Shown: piece after piece, positions 20,287 to 30,203 of the stretch
How positions within the stretch are numbered: position 1 is the stretch's first letter
Layout: every line of letters begins with the position of its first letter
Assembly: GCF_016920785.2 (NCBI RefSeq)
Contig: NW_024609846.1
Location: forward strand, 117,951,473-118,015,472
DNA length: 64,000 bases
From: Ixodes scapularis
Lineage: Eukaryota > Arthropoda > Arachnida > Ixodida > Ixodidae
Direction of reading: 5' to 3'
Notes under the pieces: model-generated
The model's database searches: none
Told to the model about the DNA's origin: nothing
Seen by the model: only the letters and a program-made list of their open reading frames with translations
Program-made: the position numbers and the translations under genes

Positions 20287-21690
20287 GTGATCGACGGACT
20301 CTCGAGTGAGTCGGACTCCGTGGAGTCGGGCGGTGCGTCCGCCGGGCGTACGACTGCTGGTATTGCAGTTAACGCCGAGTGTCGGGATGTATCTGGTACT
20401 GGTACTGACACGCTGGATCAATTTCTGTTGAACGCCGATGGGCTCCTGCTGAATTATATCCCATCTGAGAAGGACACAGATAATGTGTTCAAGGTGGTAG
20501 TGCCAAAAAGTCTGAGGTGCGCAGTAATGCGTTACTATCAACACTCGCACTTGGCCGGACATGCGAGCGGCTCCAAGACTTACACAAAGTTATGTCACAT
20601 CGCAACCTGGCCGGGCATGAAAAGGGACGTCTTCCGCTACGCCCGCACGTGCCACACTTGCCAAAGCTTCAAACCAAGAGGTGGCAAACCTCCGGGCCTA
20701 ATGCAGCCGACCCACAGCCAAGAACCATGGTCTTTGGCGGCTTGCGACGTGGTCGGCCCTTTGCCGAGGAGCCCCAAAGGACACCAATATTTGTTGGTTG
20801 TCACGGATCACTTCAGCAAATGGGTAGAACTTTTCCCACTACGAAAGCTGACAGCCCGAGCGATCATGGAGAAGCTCATGGAGGTATTCACCCGATGCGG
20901 GTTCCCGGAAGCTCTCCTAACAGATCGAGCAAGGTACTTCGTCGGGAAGGTATTTGTGGACGCTTGCAAAGCCCTGGGCATTAAGCACAAAACAACCACA
21001 CCCTACCACCCGCAGGCGAATATCACGGAGCGATGTAACAGAAACATCAAACCCATGCTGGCAGCATTTGCCGAAAAGCACCGCGACTGGGACGCATACA
21101 TTCCTGAAATTGGGTTTGCTCTCCGTTCCACTGTCAATCGTTCGACAGGCTTCACCCCCGCCTTCCTCACATTCGGAAGAGAGTTGGCGAATCCCATGGA
21201 CCGTGTCCTAAGGGCGAACGCCGGGGCAAACGACGCGCAGTCTACACAGACTGAACACGCGCGCTCGCTACAAACTCGGATGACGGAAGCCTTCTCGGAG
21301 GCCCGTCACAATCTCGGGGTAGCGCGAGCTAAACAAAAGGCTCAGTACGATCGCTCTCGCCGAGATCTCCGCTACAAAGTAGGCGATCTCGTGCTCAGAC
21401 GAAACCACGGTTTGAGCGATGCCAGCAAAGGCTTTTCTGCTTCGCTGGCACCAAAGTGGCTGGGCCCGTACGAAGTGCGAGAAATACTTTCACCGCTCGT
21501 GTACAAGCTGACTGACCAAGAGTCACGAAAAGTCGGAGGGCCAGTGCCTATTTGCGATCTCAAACCCTACCACAGAAGGGAAAACGAGGAGCAAAACCCG
21601 AAGTCACTCTTGCGCAAGAATGCACGCGAAACGCGAGACGACGCCAAAAACGAGGCGCCCCGCTACAATCTGCGAACTCGGAGAAACTAA
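20287..21690 (+). CDS. Gypsy-B pol: integrase
   Basis: The frame is the same as the upstream pol, from which TGA at 20,281 separates it. An HHCC zinc finger is visible (HSHLAGH followed by CHTC). The DDE catalytic core then has Asp in ACDVVGPL, Asp in LLTDRARYF and Glu in ANITERCNR. The C-terminal region has an RRDLRYKVGDLVLRRNHG segment typical of the GPY/F-type module (WLGPYEV). It inserts the element cDNA; target duplications of 4 bp fit this family. The second catalytic region reads TDRARYF where many relatives have a TDNG-like loop, which may be a change in this copy. Confidence 0.92.
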   Translation: MIDGLSSESDSVESGGASAGRTTAGIAVNAECRDVSGTGTDTLDQFLLNADGLLLNYIPSEKDTDNVFKVVVPKSLRCAVMRYYQHSHLAGHASGSKTYTKLCHIATWPGMKRDVFRYARTCHTCQSFKPRGGKPPGLMQPTHSQEPWSLAACDVVGPLPRSPKGHQYLLVVTDHFSKWVELFPLRKLTARAIMEKLMEVFTRCGFPEALLTDRARYFVGKVFVDACKALGIKHKTTTPYHPQANITERCNRNIKPMLAAFAEKHRDWDAYIPEIGFALRSTVNRSTGFTPAFLTFGRELANPMDRVLRANAGANDAQSTQTEHARSLQTRMTEAFSEARHNLGVARAKQKAQYDRSRRDLRYKVGDLVLRRNHGLSDASKGFSASLAPKWLGPYEVREILSPLVYKLTDQESRKVGGPVPICDLKPYHRRENEEQNPKSLLRKNARETRDDAKNEAPRYNLRTRRN

Positions 21691-22497
21691 TATCCGGAGT
21701 TTCGCAAAGGCAGTCCCAATAAGTGTCAAAATGTCACACTAAGGGAAGTGCAGGGGAAAAGAATGCACCAGCTGCCTTCGCGAACGCGTCAGCCACCATT
21801 GTTGGCAAGCCGTGACCTAAATACAAGGCCACCTCAACGTTCGCTCCCGGATCATCCCGTACGGGGATTTCCCTACATACGGCATCTGAGGGAAAGGGTA
21901 TGCGTAACGCCCATTGGTCAGTTACTGCCGCCCAGGCTCACGTGTGTCACTACGTCATCGTAGGGGCACGGCGAGAGCAGTCGTCACAAGCGGTGAGATT
22001 GTGATGTCATTCTGCCGCAGTACGCCTCCACTGTAACATCCACGAAGAGGATCTCCAGCCAGGACGGTGCTTCAGGCCGTTCGGGGGCTGCGTCAGCCTG
22101 TTTTCTGGCTCCGGGGTTTTCGACGGCGTTCTTGGTCCACGGGTGCTGGCGATTCCTCGAGCAGCCCCGCGACGCCAGCGGACCAGGGGACCGAACCAGC
22201 GGCCCGCCGGCTACGCGCGCCACCGGGACCGACGGCTGCGCGGGGTCCTGCCCGCCCTTCGACTTCGGGACCCGCGCGGCGACGGACGACACTCTGTCCA
22301 GGGGCCGGCTGTTCCCGTCCATAGGGCTCCACGAACCACCTCCACGACGGTGAGCGAACGCCGGGAACGTCGCAGCAGACCGTATTTGTGAACCCCGGCA
22401 TGTGGGGCTAGGCACCGGACGCGGTCGTTTTTTTAGTTCTTTTTGCTTTTAAGAGCCGGTAGGACATTTTGTTTTATTCAAGTCCTACCTAAGCCTT
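21691..22497 (+). other. Gypsy-B untranslated region between integrase and polypurine tract
   Basis: About 800 bp of GC-rich sequence. Short frames occur on both strands but none resembles envelope or any family known to me, and none has coherent composition. Treated as non-coding. Confidence 0.55.
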
Positions 22498-22510
22498 AAG
22501 AAGGGGGGAG
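22498..22510 (+). promoter_or_regulatory. Gypsy-B polypurine tract
   Basis: The purine run AAGAAGGGGGGAG sits immediately before the 3' LTR, where it primes plus-strand DNA synthesis. Confidence 0.9.
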
Positions 22511-23228
22511 TGTGGGAACCATAGGGTTCCCTCTATCCCTATCTAGGCCTAGCTTCAAGCAGGCCGTGGGAGTCGTCGTCACCAATGGCGTCGGCCTCCC
22601 GGATACAAGGAACCACGAGGCCGAATTCCCCGAAGGGGCCGGTTCTCCCTTGCCCTTTTGGGTGAACGCGCCATCGGCACACCCTTGGGAGTGATTATGG
22701 ACGCGTCCCGTTTTCGAGTGACCTTCTACCGGCCTCCCCGGGCGCGTCTATTTCCCGCAGGCTACATAAGCCAGCCACCCACCTGTGGCCGGGGCTCTTG
22801 GTTAGGGGGGGGGGGGGGGGGGGGGGGGGGCTACGCTCGACGGAGTATTCATCGTTATTTTACTGCTCCCCCTTTTCCGTGATCCTGCCAGTTACGGCAG
22901 CGCGGACCTTTCTCCTGGTGATCCTGTCAATTAAGGCAGCGCCAACCTCATTTCTCTTTTGTTCCGCCTACGGGCGCAAAGCGTGTGGCGTAAGCTCAAT
23001 AAACACGTTTCTACGGTATCCCTGTGTTTGGTGTGGTCTCCCGTCCACCGGAGCCTAACGGCAGTCAACGGTCGGACCCGGCCGTAGCCGCCATAGCAGC
23101 GAATTACGGAGTGGGTGTTGCCTCACAGCGATCAGCAAGGTAAGTCGAAACCTACTTTATTGCATCCGACGAGTTACGGAGTGGGTATTTGCCTCACTGA
23201 GGACTTTGGGGCAAACTAGAATCCTACA
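22511..23228 (+). repeat. Gypsy-B 3' LTR (718 bp)
   Basis: It matches the 5' LTR. The 19-bp length difference is fully explained by a G-run of 26 (22,805-22,830) against 7 (16,126-16,132). Confidence 0.95.
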
Positions 23229-23613
23229 AGTTTTTCATGGACTGCCCTTTGTATTTGCCTACGTGGATGACTTGTTGATCGCGAGCAAATCCCACGAGGA
23301 GCACACAACACATCTGCGCCTGCTCTTCGAACGCCTCCGTGATTACGGGCTTACAATCAATGTGGCAAAGTGTACCTTTGGTACTACGGCACTGGAATTT
23401 TTAGGGCACCGCATCACTCCCGATGGCATCGAACCTCTCCAATCTAAGGTGGAAGCCATACGAGACTTCCCACAACCCAAATCTCTACGTAAGCTGCGGG
23501 AATTTCTGGGCCTCATTAATTTTCATCGGCGCTTCATCCAACATTGCGCACAAATCATTCAGCCTCTCACAGACTTGCTCCGAGCTCCGAGCAAGTCCTC
23601 GGCACAACTCTAA
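23229..23613 (+). pseudogene. Gypsy-A reverse transcriptase, C-terminal part
   Basis: The Gypsy-A pol frame resumes after Gypsy-B, with FVFAYVDDLL (catalytic YVDD at 23,260-23,271), then a thumb region with TFGTTALEFLGHRI and LREFLGLINFHRRFI. TAA at 23,611 ends it prematurely. The same frame continues into RNase H. Confidence 0.9.
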
Positions 23614-24230
23614 TGGACCACCAGCGCATTGGAGGCTTTCACCGCGGCCAAGCAAGCCCTTGCCGATGCCACACTACTCGTGCACCCTATGTCAAACGCC
23701 CCGACGCGTGTCATGGTAGACGCGTCCGATCTTGCTGTCGGCGCTGCCTTACAGCAGTACGGCGAAAATGGGTGGAAGCCGCTAGGATTTTTCTCACAGA
23801 AACTCAAACCTGCGGGGACACGCTACAGCACGTTTGGACGCGAGCTCTTCGCAATTTATGCGACCATTCGGCACTTCTGGTATTTCTTGGAAGGCCGAGT
23901 TTTTCACGTGCTAACTGACCATAAGCCCCTGATTTACGCATTCGTGGAAAATCACAATTCCTACTCCGCCAGAGAAATTCGACACCTCTCGTACATCTCT
24001 GAGTATACCACTGATCTACGCCATGTCGCCGGAACGGACAACACACCAGCAGACGCACTCTCACGCATTGACGGTGTTTCATCACCTCCTGTTGTCAGTT
24101 TTTCGGAACTGGCCTCCGCACAACAGGAAGACTCCGAGCTGCAAAAGCTACGAGCGTCCTCTACCTCTCTGCAGCTCCAACCCGTCACACTGCCACTCGC
24201 CAACTGCGAACTTATCTGCGACGTGTCAAC
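23614..24230 (+). pseudogene. Gypsy-A RNase H domain
   Basis: Downstream of the premature TAA the frame encodes VMVDASDLAVGAAL, FGRELFAIYATIRHF and VLTDHKPLIYAF. These are the catalytic segments of Gypsy RNase H, which removes RNA from the RNA-DNA hybrid. A GTDNTPADALSR segment then marks the end of the domain. Confidence 0.88.
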
Positions 24231-25005
24231 CGGCACACCTAGACCATACATACCCGAGCCGAACGATTTCGACAAGCCATCTTCCATTCCATTCATGATC
24301 TTAGTCATCCGGGCATTCGTGCAACGCAACGCCTCGTTACGGCACGATACATCTGGCTCCGGATTAATGCTGAAATCCGTCGATGGACCAAAACATGCAG
24401 CAAATGTCAACGTTTCAAAGTACTTCGACACACGAAGACACCGCTGCATGCATTTCGACCTCCAGATGCCAGATTGGATCACGTCCACATTGATATTGTG
24501 GGACCTCTACCATCGTCAAGAGGTTTCCGATACGTTTTGACATGTGTGGACAGGTTTACGCGATGGCCGGAAGCGGTTTCACTCACCGACATAACAGCGG
24601 AGACAGTCGCCCACACCTTCCTATCTACATGGATCGCGCGGTTTGGCTGTCCGTCCACCATCACGACCGACCGTGGCCGACAGTTTCAATGTAAATTTTT
24701 CACAGTCCTCACCAACATCTTGGGCGTGCGCCACGTACACACCAGTGCATACCATCCTTCATCCAATGGTATGGTTGAACGGCTCCATCGCCAACTCAAG
24801 GCAGCACTGATGACGAAAGAAGATCGTGCTCATTGGGTTAGCCACCGTCCTCTCGTCCTCCTTGAAATCCGTTCTACCTTCAAAACAGACATCGCTTGCA
24901 CCTCCGCCGAGCTGGTCTATGGCGCTACGCTTAGGTTGCCTGGAGAATTTCTCACAGATGTACCATCGGAAGATCCTGACATCCCGTCCTATCTTCAAGA
25001 GAGAG
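24230..25005 (+). pseudogene. Gypsy-A integrase, frameshifted and truncated
   Basis: The zinc-finger region (24,230-24,470) is scattered over two frames. The DDE core is in one frame from 24,474: Asp in HIDIVGPLP, Asp in ITTDRGRQF and Glu in SNGMVERLHR, so all three catalytic acids remain. The reading then runs into a GA-repeat at about 25,002, where the 3' tail of an I-clade LINE begins. The C-terminal module is missing. Confidence 0.85.
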
Positions 25006-25147
25006 AGAGAGAATAAACTTTATTGAAATCGGCCCAGCAGTTTTGCTTTCGGGCGAGATGGGGGAGAATGAGATTACCCCCTGTCCCGTCCCACCCTCCG
25101 TCGACGATGATGGAGGTGGTGGTGCCTCAGGTGACGGCTCGGAGTCC

Positions 25148-25648
25148 TTAGACCGGGGCGGCATCTTCGGCCTGCCGGGCTGCCCAAAGCTGGTCGGCCA
25201 GGTCGTCGCTGGTAAGGGCCTCCTCCCAGCGGCGGCGACGCCGCCGGAGGGGACCCGCGGCGGCGACGATTGAGCTCGAATTTTCTCCCTGGCTAACGTC
25301 CGCCGCAACGTGAGCAGTGGCCGTGATACTCTCTTTTCCGGCGCATTCCCAAAGCATGTGTCGCAGCGTAGCTCTGTTTCCGCACGTTTTACACGCGTCC
25401 GTCAGGTATAGGCTCGGGCAACAGTGGCGTAGAGTCGCCGGGCTGGGGTAGGTGTGCGTTTGCAGCAATCTCCAGGTTACGGCCTCTGTTTCGTTTAGCT
25501 TGTCGTGTGGTGGCGGGTATTTGCGTCTGTTTAATCTGTGATGTTGGGTGATGTCCCTGAACGTGGTCAGTCGATCGCCCCACGACCATTCCGGTTGTCG
25601 CTGCTGTTCTTCTGCTGTTACGTCCCGCGCCAACCGTCGCCACCGCAC
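25148..25648 (-). pseudogene. I-clade LINE ORF2 C-terminal Cys/His region
   Basis: This frame continues the polyprotein after RNase H, with a TFRDITQHHRLNRRKYPPPH segment, THTYPSPATLRH, and CKTCGNRATLRHMLWEC, a CX2CX7HX4C-type motif at the end of I-clade ORF2. It is offset from the RNase H frame by an indel around 25,550-25,640. Confidence 0.8.
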
Positions 25649-25649
25649 C

Positions 25650-26732
25650 GCTCTCGGGGGCGGAGGCGGCCACCGTATCGGCCGCGGCTCGGCGAGTGAG
25701 ACCTCGAGCCGCGGCGTGGGCCGCCTCGTTGCCCGCCAACGGGACGCCGGCGTGGGCCGGGGTCCACAGGAGGAAGACCATCGCGTTTTCGGGTTGGGGA
25801 TGCGAGGACGACGACGTTGACGACGTCGTTATTTGAGGCTCACCTGTGTCCCCGCCGCCGTAGCGAGTTTGAAGTATGCGGGCCGCTCCTCGCGAAACTC
25901 GGCCGCGTGCGAAGCCGCGGACGGCCGCCTGCGAGTCGCTGATCACGACTGCGGCGTCCGGTGCCGCGACCAGTGCAAGGGCTATCGCGGCCTCTTCGGC
26001 CGCCTCCGTGTATCCCGTGCGCACCGTGGCTCTCGCGATGCAATTGCCAGTTCGGTTTACCACCGCGATCGCGTGAGCGCGCCTTCTCTCTCCGTATCGC
26101 GCGGCGTCCACGTACACTGCCTTGTCGCTGTTACCAAACCTCCTCTGAAGGTCGCTCGCTCGTCTGTTGCGGCGCCCGACGTGGTGCGTGGGGTGCATGC
26201 TCTTAGGGAGCGGCGGGACGAGCAGGCGGTCGCGGACCGGGGTCGGGACTGCCGTCTTCTCCCCGCATTGAGTGTGGTAGGTTATGCCGAGCGACTCGAG
26301 GATGCGCCGGCCCGTCTTGGACTTGGACAGTCGCTCGTCCTGCGCCACGTCGTCCGCCTCGATCAGTTCACTCAGGGTATTGTGCAGGCCCAGCTCGAGG
26401 AACCTGTCCGTGCTCGCATTGACGGGGACGCCGACCGCCCTCTTGAACGCCTTACGTATCATGCACTCGACCTTGTTTCTTTCGGACGCCAGCCATTTTA
26501 AGTAAGGGGCCACGTAGGTTATGCGACGGATCGCGTACGCCTGTACGAGGCGGATCGCGCAGTGTTCCCGCATGCCGCTGCGTCTGTTTGCTATGCGGCG
26601 AATGAGTCGGATTGTGTCGTCTACCGAACGCCCGAGTCTTCGCACTGCCTCGCCGTTGTGTCCGTTGGACTGCAGATGCAGTCCCAATACCCTGATCTGG
26701 TTCACGCGCGGTATGGGAACCCCGTCCGCCAT
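25650..26732 (-). pseudogene. I-clade LINE RNase H domain and linker
   Basis: The frame opens with a thumb-like segment (NQIRVLGLHLQ). It then encodes RNase H with VYVDAARYG (first catalytic Asp), EEAAIALAL (Glu) and VVISDSQAAVRG (Asp), and the later WTPAHAGVPLAGNEAAH segment with His. These are all the usual RNase HI positions. It is out of frame with the upstream reverse transcriptase (indel near 26,780). Confidence 0.88.
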
Positions 26733-26734
26733 TA

Positions 26735-28636
26735 CTACTCGAATCTCCGATCGGCCCCCATCCTCAGGTAGGAGGGTTTACGACCCCTGCTTGTGGGTCT
26801 GTAGAGTAAGAGCTCGGACTTGGCCGCCGAGCATTCGAGGCCAGTACCCCGCAAGTACTCCTGGACCGCGTGCACGCCTGCCTGCAGAGTTGTTTCCACA
26901 TGGCCGTCGCATCGTCCTCCGGGGACCCAGAGGGTGACGTCGTCCGCGTAGAGGCTGTGATGCAGCCCCTCTATTTCTGCTAGTTTCGCTGGGAGCCCGA
27001 GAAGGACCAAATTGAACAACATGGGCGACACGACGGAGCCCTGTGGCGTGCCCGTTGGACCCGTCTCGAATTCCGGAGATTCTGCGTTGCCGACGACGAC
27101 ACTCGCGCGCCTGCCAGTGAGGAAATCGCGTACGTAGTTGTACGTCCTTAGGCCTAGTCCCAGCGATCGGACGCGGTCGAGAATCGCCGCGTGCTCAACG
27201 TTGTCGAACGCTTTCTTGAGATCCAGACCGAGAATCGCCTTGGTGGAACTGGAAGTATCGTCTACAATCTGGTGTTTGAGCTGCAGCATCACGTCCTGCG
27301 TGGAGAGGTTGCGACGGAATCCCAGCATTGTGTGCGGGAAGACGTCGCTTTCTTCAAGATAATCGGTCACACCAGTCAGGAGCGCGTGTTCCATGGCGTT
27401 CCCCACGCAGGACGTGAGCGAGATCGGTCTTAACTTATCTATCGTCACCTGCTTGCCCGGTTTGGGAATCATGACCACGCGGGTCCCTTTCCAGGCGTCA
27501 GGGAGAGAGCCCTCGCGCCAGCACTCATTAACGAAGGCCGTGAGTCGCGTAATCGACTCGTCGTCCAGGTTTCGAAGCGTCTTGTAGGTCACCCGGTCCG
27601 GTCCGGGCGCCGACCTGGTAGTGAGACCACTTAAAACCGCCCTGATTTCCGCTTCGCTAAACTCCGCGTCTAGCTTCTCGTTTTCGGCTCCGTCGTACGC
27701 AGGGTGCTGGACCCTTTCGCCCGCTCTGAAGTAACGTTCGCGCACGGCCTCTAGAAAGTCGTCTGGCGTGCCCCGAAAGTCGCGTACGAGTCTGCGAATC
27801 TTGTGCCCCTGGGCGGTCCTGGTCTCCTCCGGATCCAGTAGGTGCCGGAAGAGGCGCCAAGCGCTCGCGCCGCTCAATTGAGTCTCTAGGCCGTTGCACG
27901 TCTCCTCCCATTGCGCGCGGCACACCTGGAAGGCATGTTCCTCTATGTCCCTGTCTAGTTTGGCTATGCGTCTGCGTAGGGTCCTATTGTGTCTTTGATG
28001 TCTCCACCTGTCTAGGAGGGCCCGCTTGGCCTCCCACATGTGCGGGAGTCTGCTGTCGATCACTTCGAGGTTCGCCTTGGGCGGAACCTCGCGCGTTGCC
28101 GCGTCAACGTCTCTTCTAAGCGTCTCGGTCCATACATCAATGTTCGTAATCGGCCCGTCACCTCGTTCGTGCTTCTTGCGCGTTTTACGGAACGCGTCCC
28201 ATTCCACGATTAGGAGCCTACGTCCCCTCGCCTTCCTGTCGCCGTCGGAGTGAAACCCGCGACCGTGCGGCCCCGTGTCTATTCGAATCTCGATCAGCGA
28301 GTGATCGCTCCCTAGATCCTCCTGCGTGTTCTGCCACTGCGCGGCGGCTACGTTCGCCACGAACGCAAGGTCCGGTAGCGTGTCGACGCACGCGCTGTTA
28401 CCCCTCCGCGTGGGATCAGAAGGGTTCGCGATTAATTCCAGTCCCTGGTCTTGCGAGTCCTCCCACAGGCGCTTGCCCTTTGGCGTTTCTCGTCCGTACC
28501 CCCAGGCAGCGTGAGGCGCGTTGAAGTCGCCAGCGATGAGTAGCGGCCCATCACCCGCAACTGCACGTGCTTTGCGGAATAGCTCCCCGAATCGGTTATG
28601 CATCGAGGGTTTGCTGTATACGTTCAGGACGAACAA
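26735..28636 (-). pseudogene. I-clade LINE endonuclease (partial) and reverse transcriptase
   Basis: The 633-residue frame starts inside the endonuclease (VLNVYS, LIAGDFNAPH, DLGSDHSLIEI). It then encodes reverse transcriptase with SAPGPDRV, LRPISLTSC, LDLKKAFDNV, GTPQGSVVSPMLFNL and catalytic YADD in HSLYADDVTLW. All core residues remain. The first residues of the endonuclease are missing because the copy is 5'-truncated at 28,636, and the C-terminal end is lost to a frameshift. Confidence 0.9.
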
Positions 28637-28645
28637 TCCCTTCCC

Positions 28646-28673
28646 AATATTCTGAGGACCTCCTCAGAATATT
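28646..28673. repeat. 28-bp perfect palindrome at the LINE 5' junction
   Basis: AATATTCTGAGGA and TCCTCAGAATATT are exact reverse complements around CC. It lies about 10 bp from the LINE truncation point. Confidence 0.9.
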
Positions 28674-28683
28674 CCTCTCGGAA

Positions 28684-29045
28684 GTTGGGATATCCCCAGA
28701 ATATTTGTGGTGGGAGATATATTTCCCTAGGATGTCCGTGGGATATCCATTTGGCCCACTTTTCTAATCCCCAGTACATCCCCAGAATTTCCTCTGGGAC
28801 GTTGTCAGTATTTCCTACGTTTATCCGTGGGATCACCGTACCAGATCCGGGTTGTCCTTGGGATATCCCCAGAATATTCGTGGTGGGAGATATACTTCCC
28901 TAGGACGTCCATGGGATATTCATTTGGTCCACTTTTCTGGTCCCCAGTATATTCTCAACATATCCCTATGGGTGTTGTCAGCATTTCCTACGTTTATACC
29001 TGGGATCTTCGTACCAGACCCTACGGGTTGCAGTCTGTACACTGT
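28684..29045. repeat. Two tandem copies of a ~174-bp repeat
   Basis: Copies start at 28,684 and 28,858 with shared blocks such as TTGGGATATCCCCAGAATAT and ATTTCCTACGTTTAT, offset by 173-174 bp. Divergence is moderate. Short frames through it are not credible genes. Confidence 0.85.
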
Positions 29046-29514
29046 AGGTTTATACGTGGGGCCTTACAGGCAGCTCCAACATACAGCGTGCCAACCTCGT
29101 CACGTGCTGGCTAGATTACGGTAATATAATACCTCCGTTGCGTTGACTGGCTGGCACTCGACGCTGTAGGCAGTGGCCTGGATCACACAGCTGTCAGCTG
29201 CAAGTCAGGTGTGCACCAATAGAACTCGACTGCGCAGTTTGCCAGCTGTGTTTTTACCTAAAGATACATCTTCCACAGTGACTATGAGCTTGGCAACAAT
29301 AGAATTTCATGCAAGTGAGGTATCTGAGCCAACCTGTAGGGCTGAGCTCGAAGAAAGCTGCTCAGTAAAGACATGGGCAGATGTTAGCATCAAAAGCATT
29401 GAATACTTTATTATCAGAACAAGATTTCTCTAATAAATGTTTGCTTAACATTCCAAAAATAAAAATATCACATAATAAACCAGGCATCAAAGCCTAAGTT
29501 GTACTCTGAAATGA
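29046..29514. other. Unassigned stretch, no gene seen
   Basis: Unique-looking sequence with short frames only. No splice-flanked exon or repeat was recognised. Confidence 0.4.
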
Positions 29515-30120
29515 CCTGCAAAAATTAGTGATTTTATGTATCACATAGAAAATTTCCTCAAATATGTTGTTTACTGGTTAGATATTTCCATTGAAATTTG
29601 CCAGTTTCAACTACGACTATGAAGGAAATTAAAGTTATAAAAATGACATTTTCAAGGACATAGCGGTAGCTCTCGCGAACAGTTAAAAAATGGCCATGTT
29701 TGCTTACCTTTTACAGAGATGGCCCTACCAGTCCGATAAGTACCTAATGCGTTGTTTTCACTTCATGTTTCAGAAGGAGATATTTGTCAGAATTAAGTTC
29801 TTGGCATGAGTTTTCAATTAGGTTAGACAGGCACACTAAGAACTTAATTCTGACAGGTATCTCCCGCAGGAACACAAATTTAGAAACACGTGCGTGGCGC
29901 TTGTCGGACTGGTGGTGCTCTCCCTGCAAAAGGCAAGCAAACAATGCCGTTGATGGAACTGTTACCAACAACTGCCACCAAGTTTTTGAAAAAGTAATGT
30001 TTTTATTTTAAGTTCCTTCAAGTCAGAATTAAAACTTCAAATACAATTAAATAATTTGACCAGTAAACAACATATTTTAGAAAATTTCTCTCGATACATC
30101 AAATTGTTGATTTTTACAGG
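29515..30120. repeat. Foldback (long inverted-repeat) element
   Basis: Arms of roughly 280 bp are imperfect reverse complements around a centre near 29,825. Examples are AATATGTTGTTTACTGG (about 29,556) against its complement near 30,060, and GTCAGAATTAAGTTCTT against AAGAACTTAATTCTGAC. The tips read CCTGCAAAAAT and ATTTTTACAGG. The type is unknown. It lies just beyond the end of the DUF4806 gene. Confidence 0.75.
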
Positions 30121-30203
30121 CCGTTTTAGAGTTAACCTTTCTTTTAAGACGCCCGGTATTTAAAAATGACTAGAACCTTGCAGTCGAATTGGCAGTCCCA
30201 CTC

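Larger units (their letters stand above)
15832..23228 (+). mobile_element. Gypsy-B LTR retrotransposon, full length
   Basis: This 7.4-kb Ty3/Gypsy element has two LTRs, a primer-binding site, gag, pol and a polypurine tract, inserted in Gypsy-A reverse transcriptase. The target duplication AGTT is at 15,828-15,831 and 23,229-23,232. The LTRs differ at about 13 substitutions in roughly 700 bp by my count, and by a G-run of 7 versus 26. The insertion is therefore fairly young. Gag has an in-frame TAG and a frame change, and pol has an in-frame TGA, so this copy is not autonomous. The bases 21,691-22,497, between integrase and the polypurine tract, show no env that I recognise. Confidence 0.95.
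9369..25005 (+). mobile_element. Gypsy-A LTR retrotransposon, interrupted twice and 3'-truncated
   Basis: This is a Ty3/Gypsy-type element in three pieces: 9,369-9,791, 14,325-15,831 and 23,229 to about 25,005. Order: short LTR, primer-binding site, gag, protease, reverse transcriptase, RNase H, integrase, which is the Gypsy order. The pieces join in frame once the hAT element and Gypsy-B, each with one duplicated target copy, are set aside. It has at least one stop (23,611) and integrase frameshifts, so it is inactive. No 3' LTR is seen: coding sequence stops where the I-clade LINE begins. The 5' end lies about 20 bp beyond the tRNA-Gln gene. Confidence 0.88.
25005..28636 (-). mobile_element. 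I-clade LINE with RNase H, 5'-truncated, minus strand
   Basis: Read on the minus strand it has endonuclease, reverse transcriptase, RNase H, a C-terminal Cys/His motif, an AATAAA signal (25,012-25,017 on the plus strand as its complement) and a CT-rich tail. A separate RNase H domain after the reverse transcriptase is diagnostic of the I group, and tick genomes carry many such elements. Homology stops abruptly at 28,636 inside the endonuclease, so ORF1 and the 5' end are absent. Two frameshifts separate the domains. It lies at the broken end of Gypsy-A, but no matching target duplication was found. Confidence 0.88.

Noticed and set aside
21984..22415. Minus-strand frame of 143 residues between integrase and 3' LTR of Gypsy-B
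   Set aside because: GC-rich with several overlapping frames on both strands, no domain, and antisense to the element.
25833..26501. Plus-strand frame of 222 residues
   Set aside because: It is the antisense shadow of the I-clade RNase H region.
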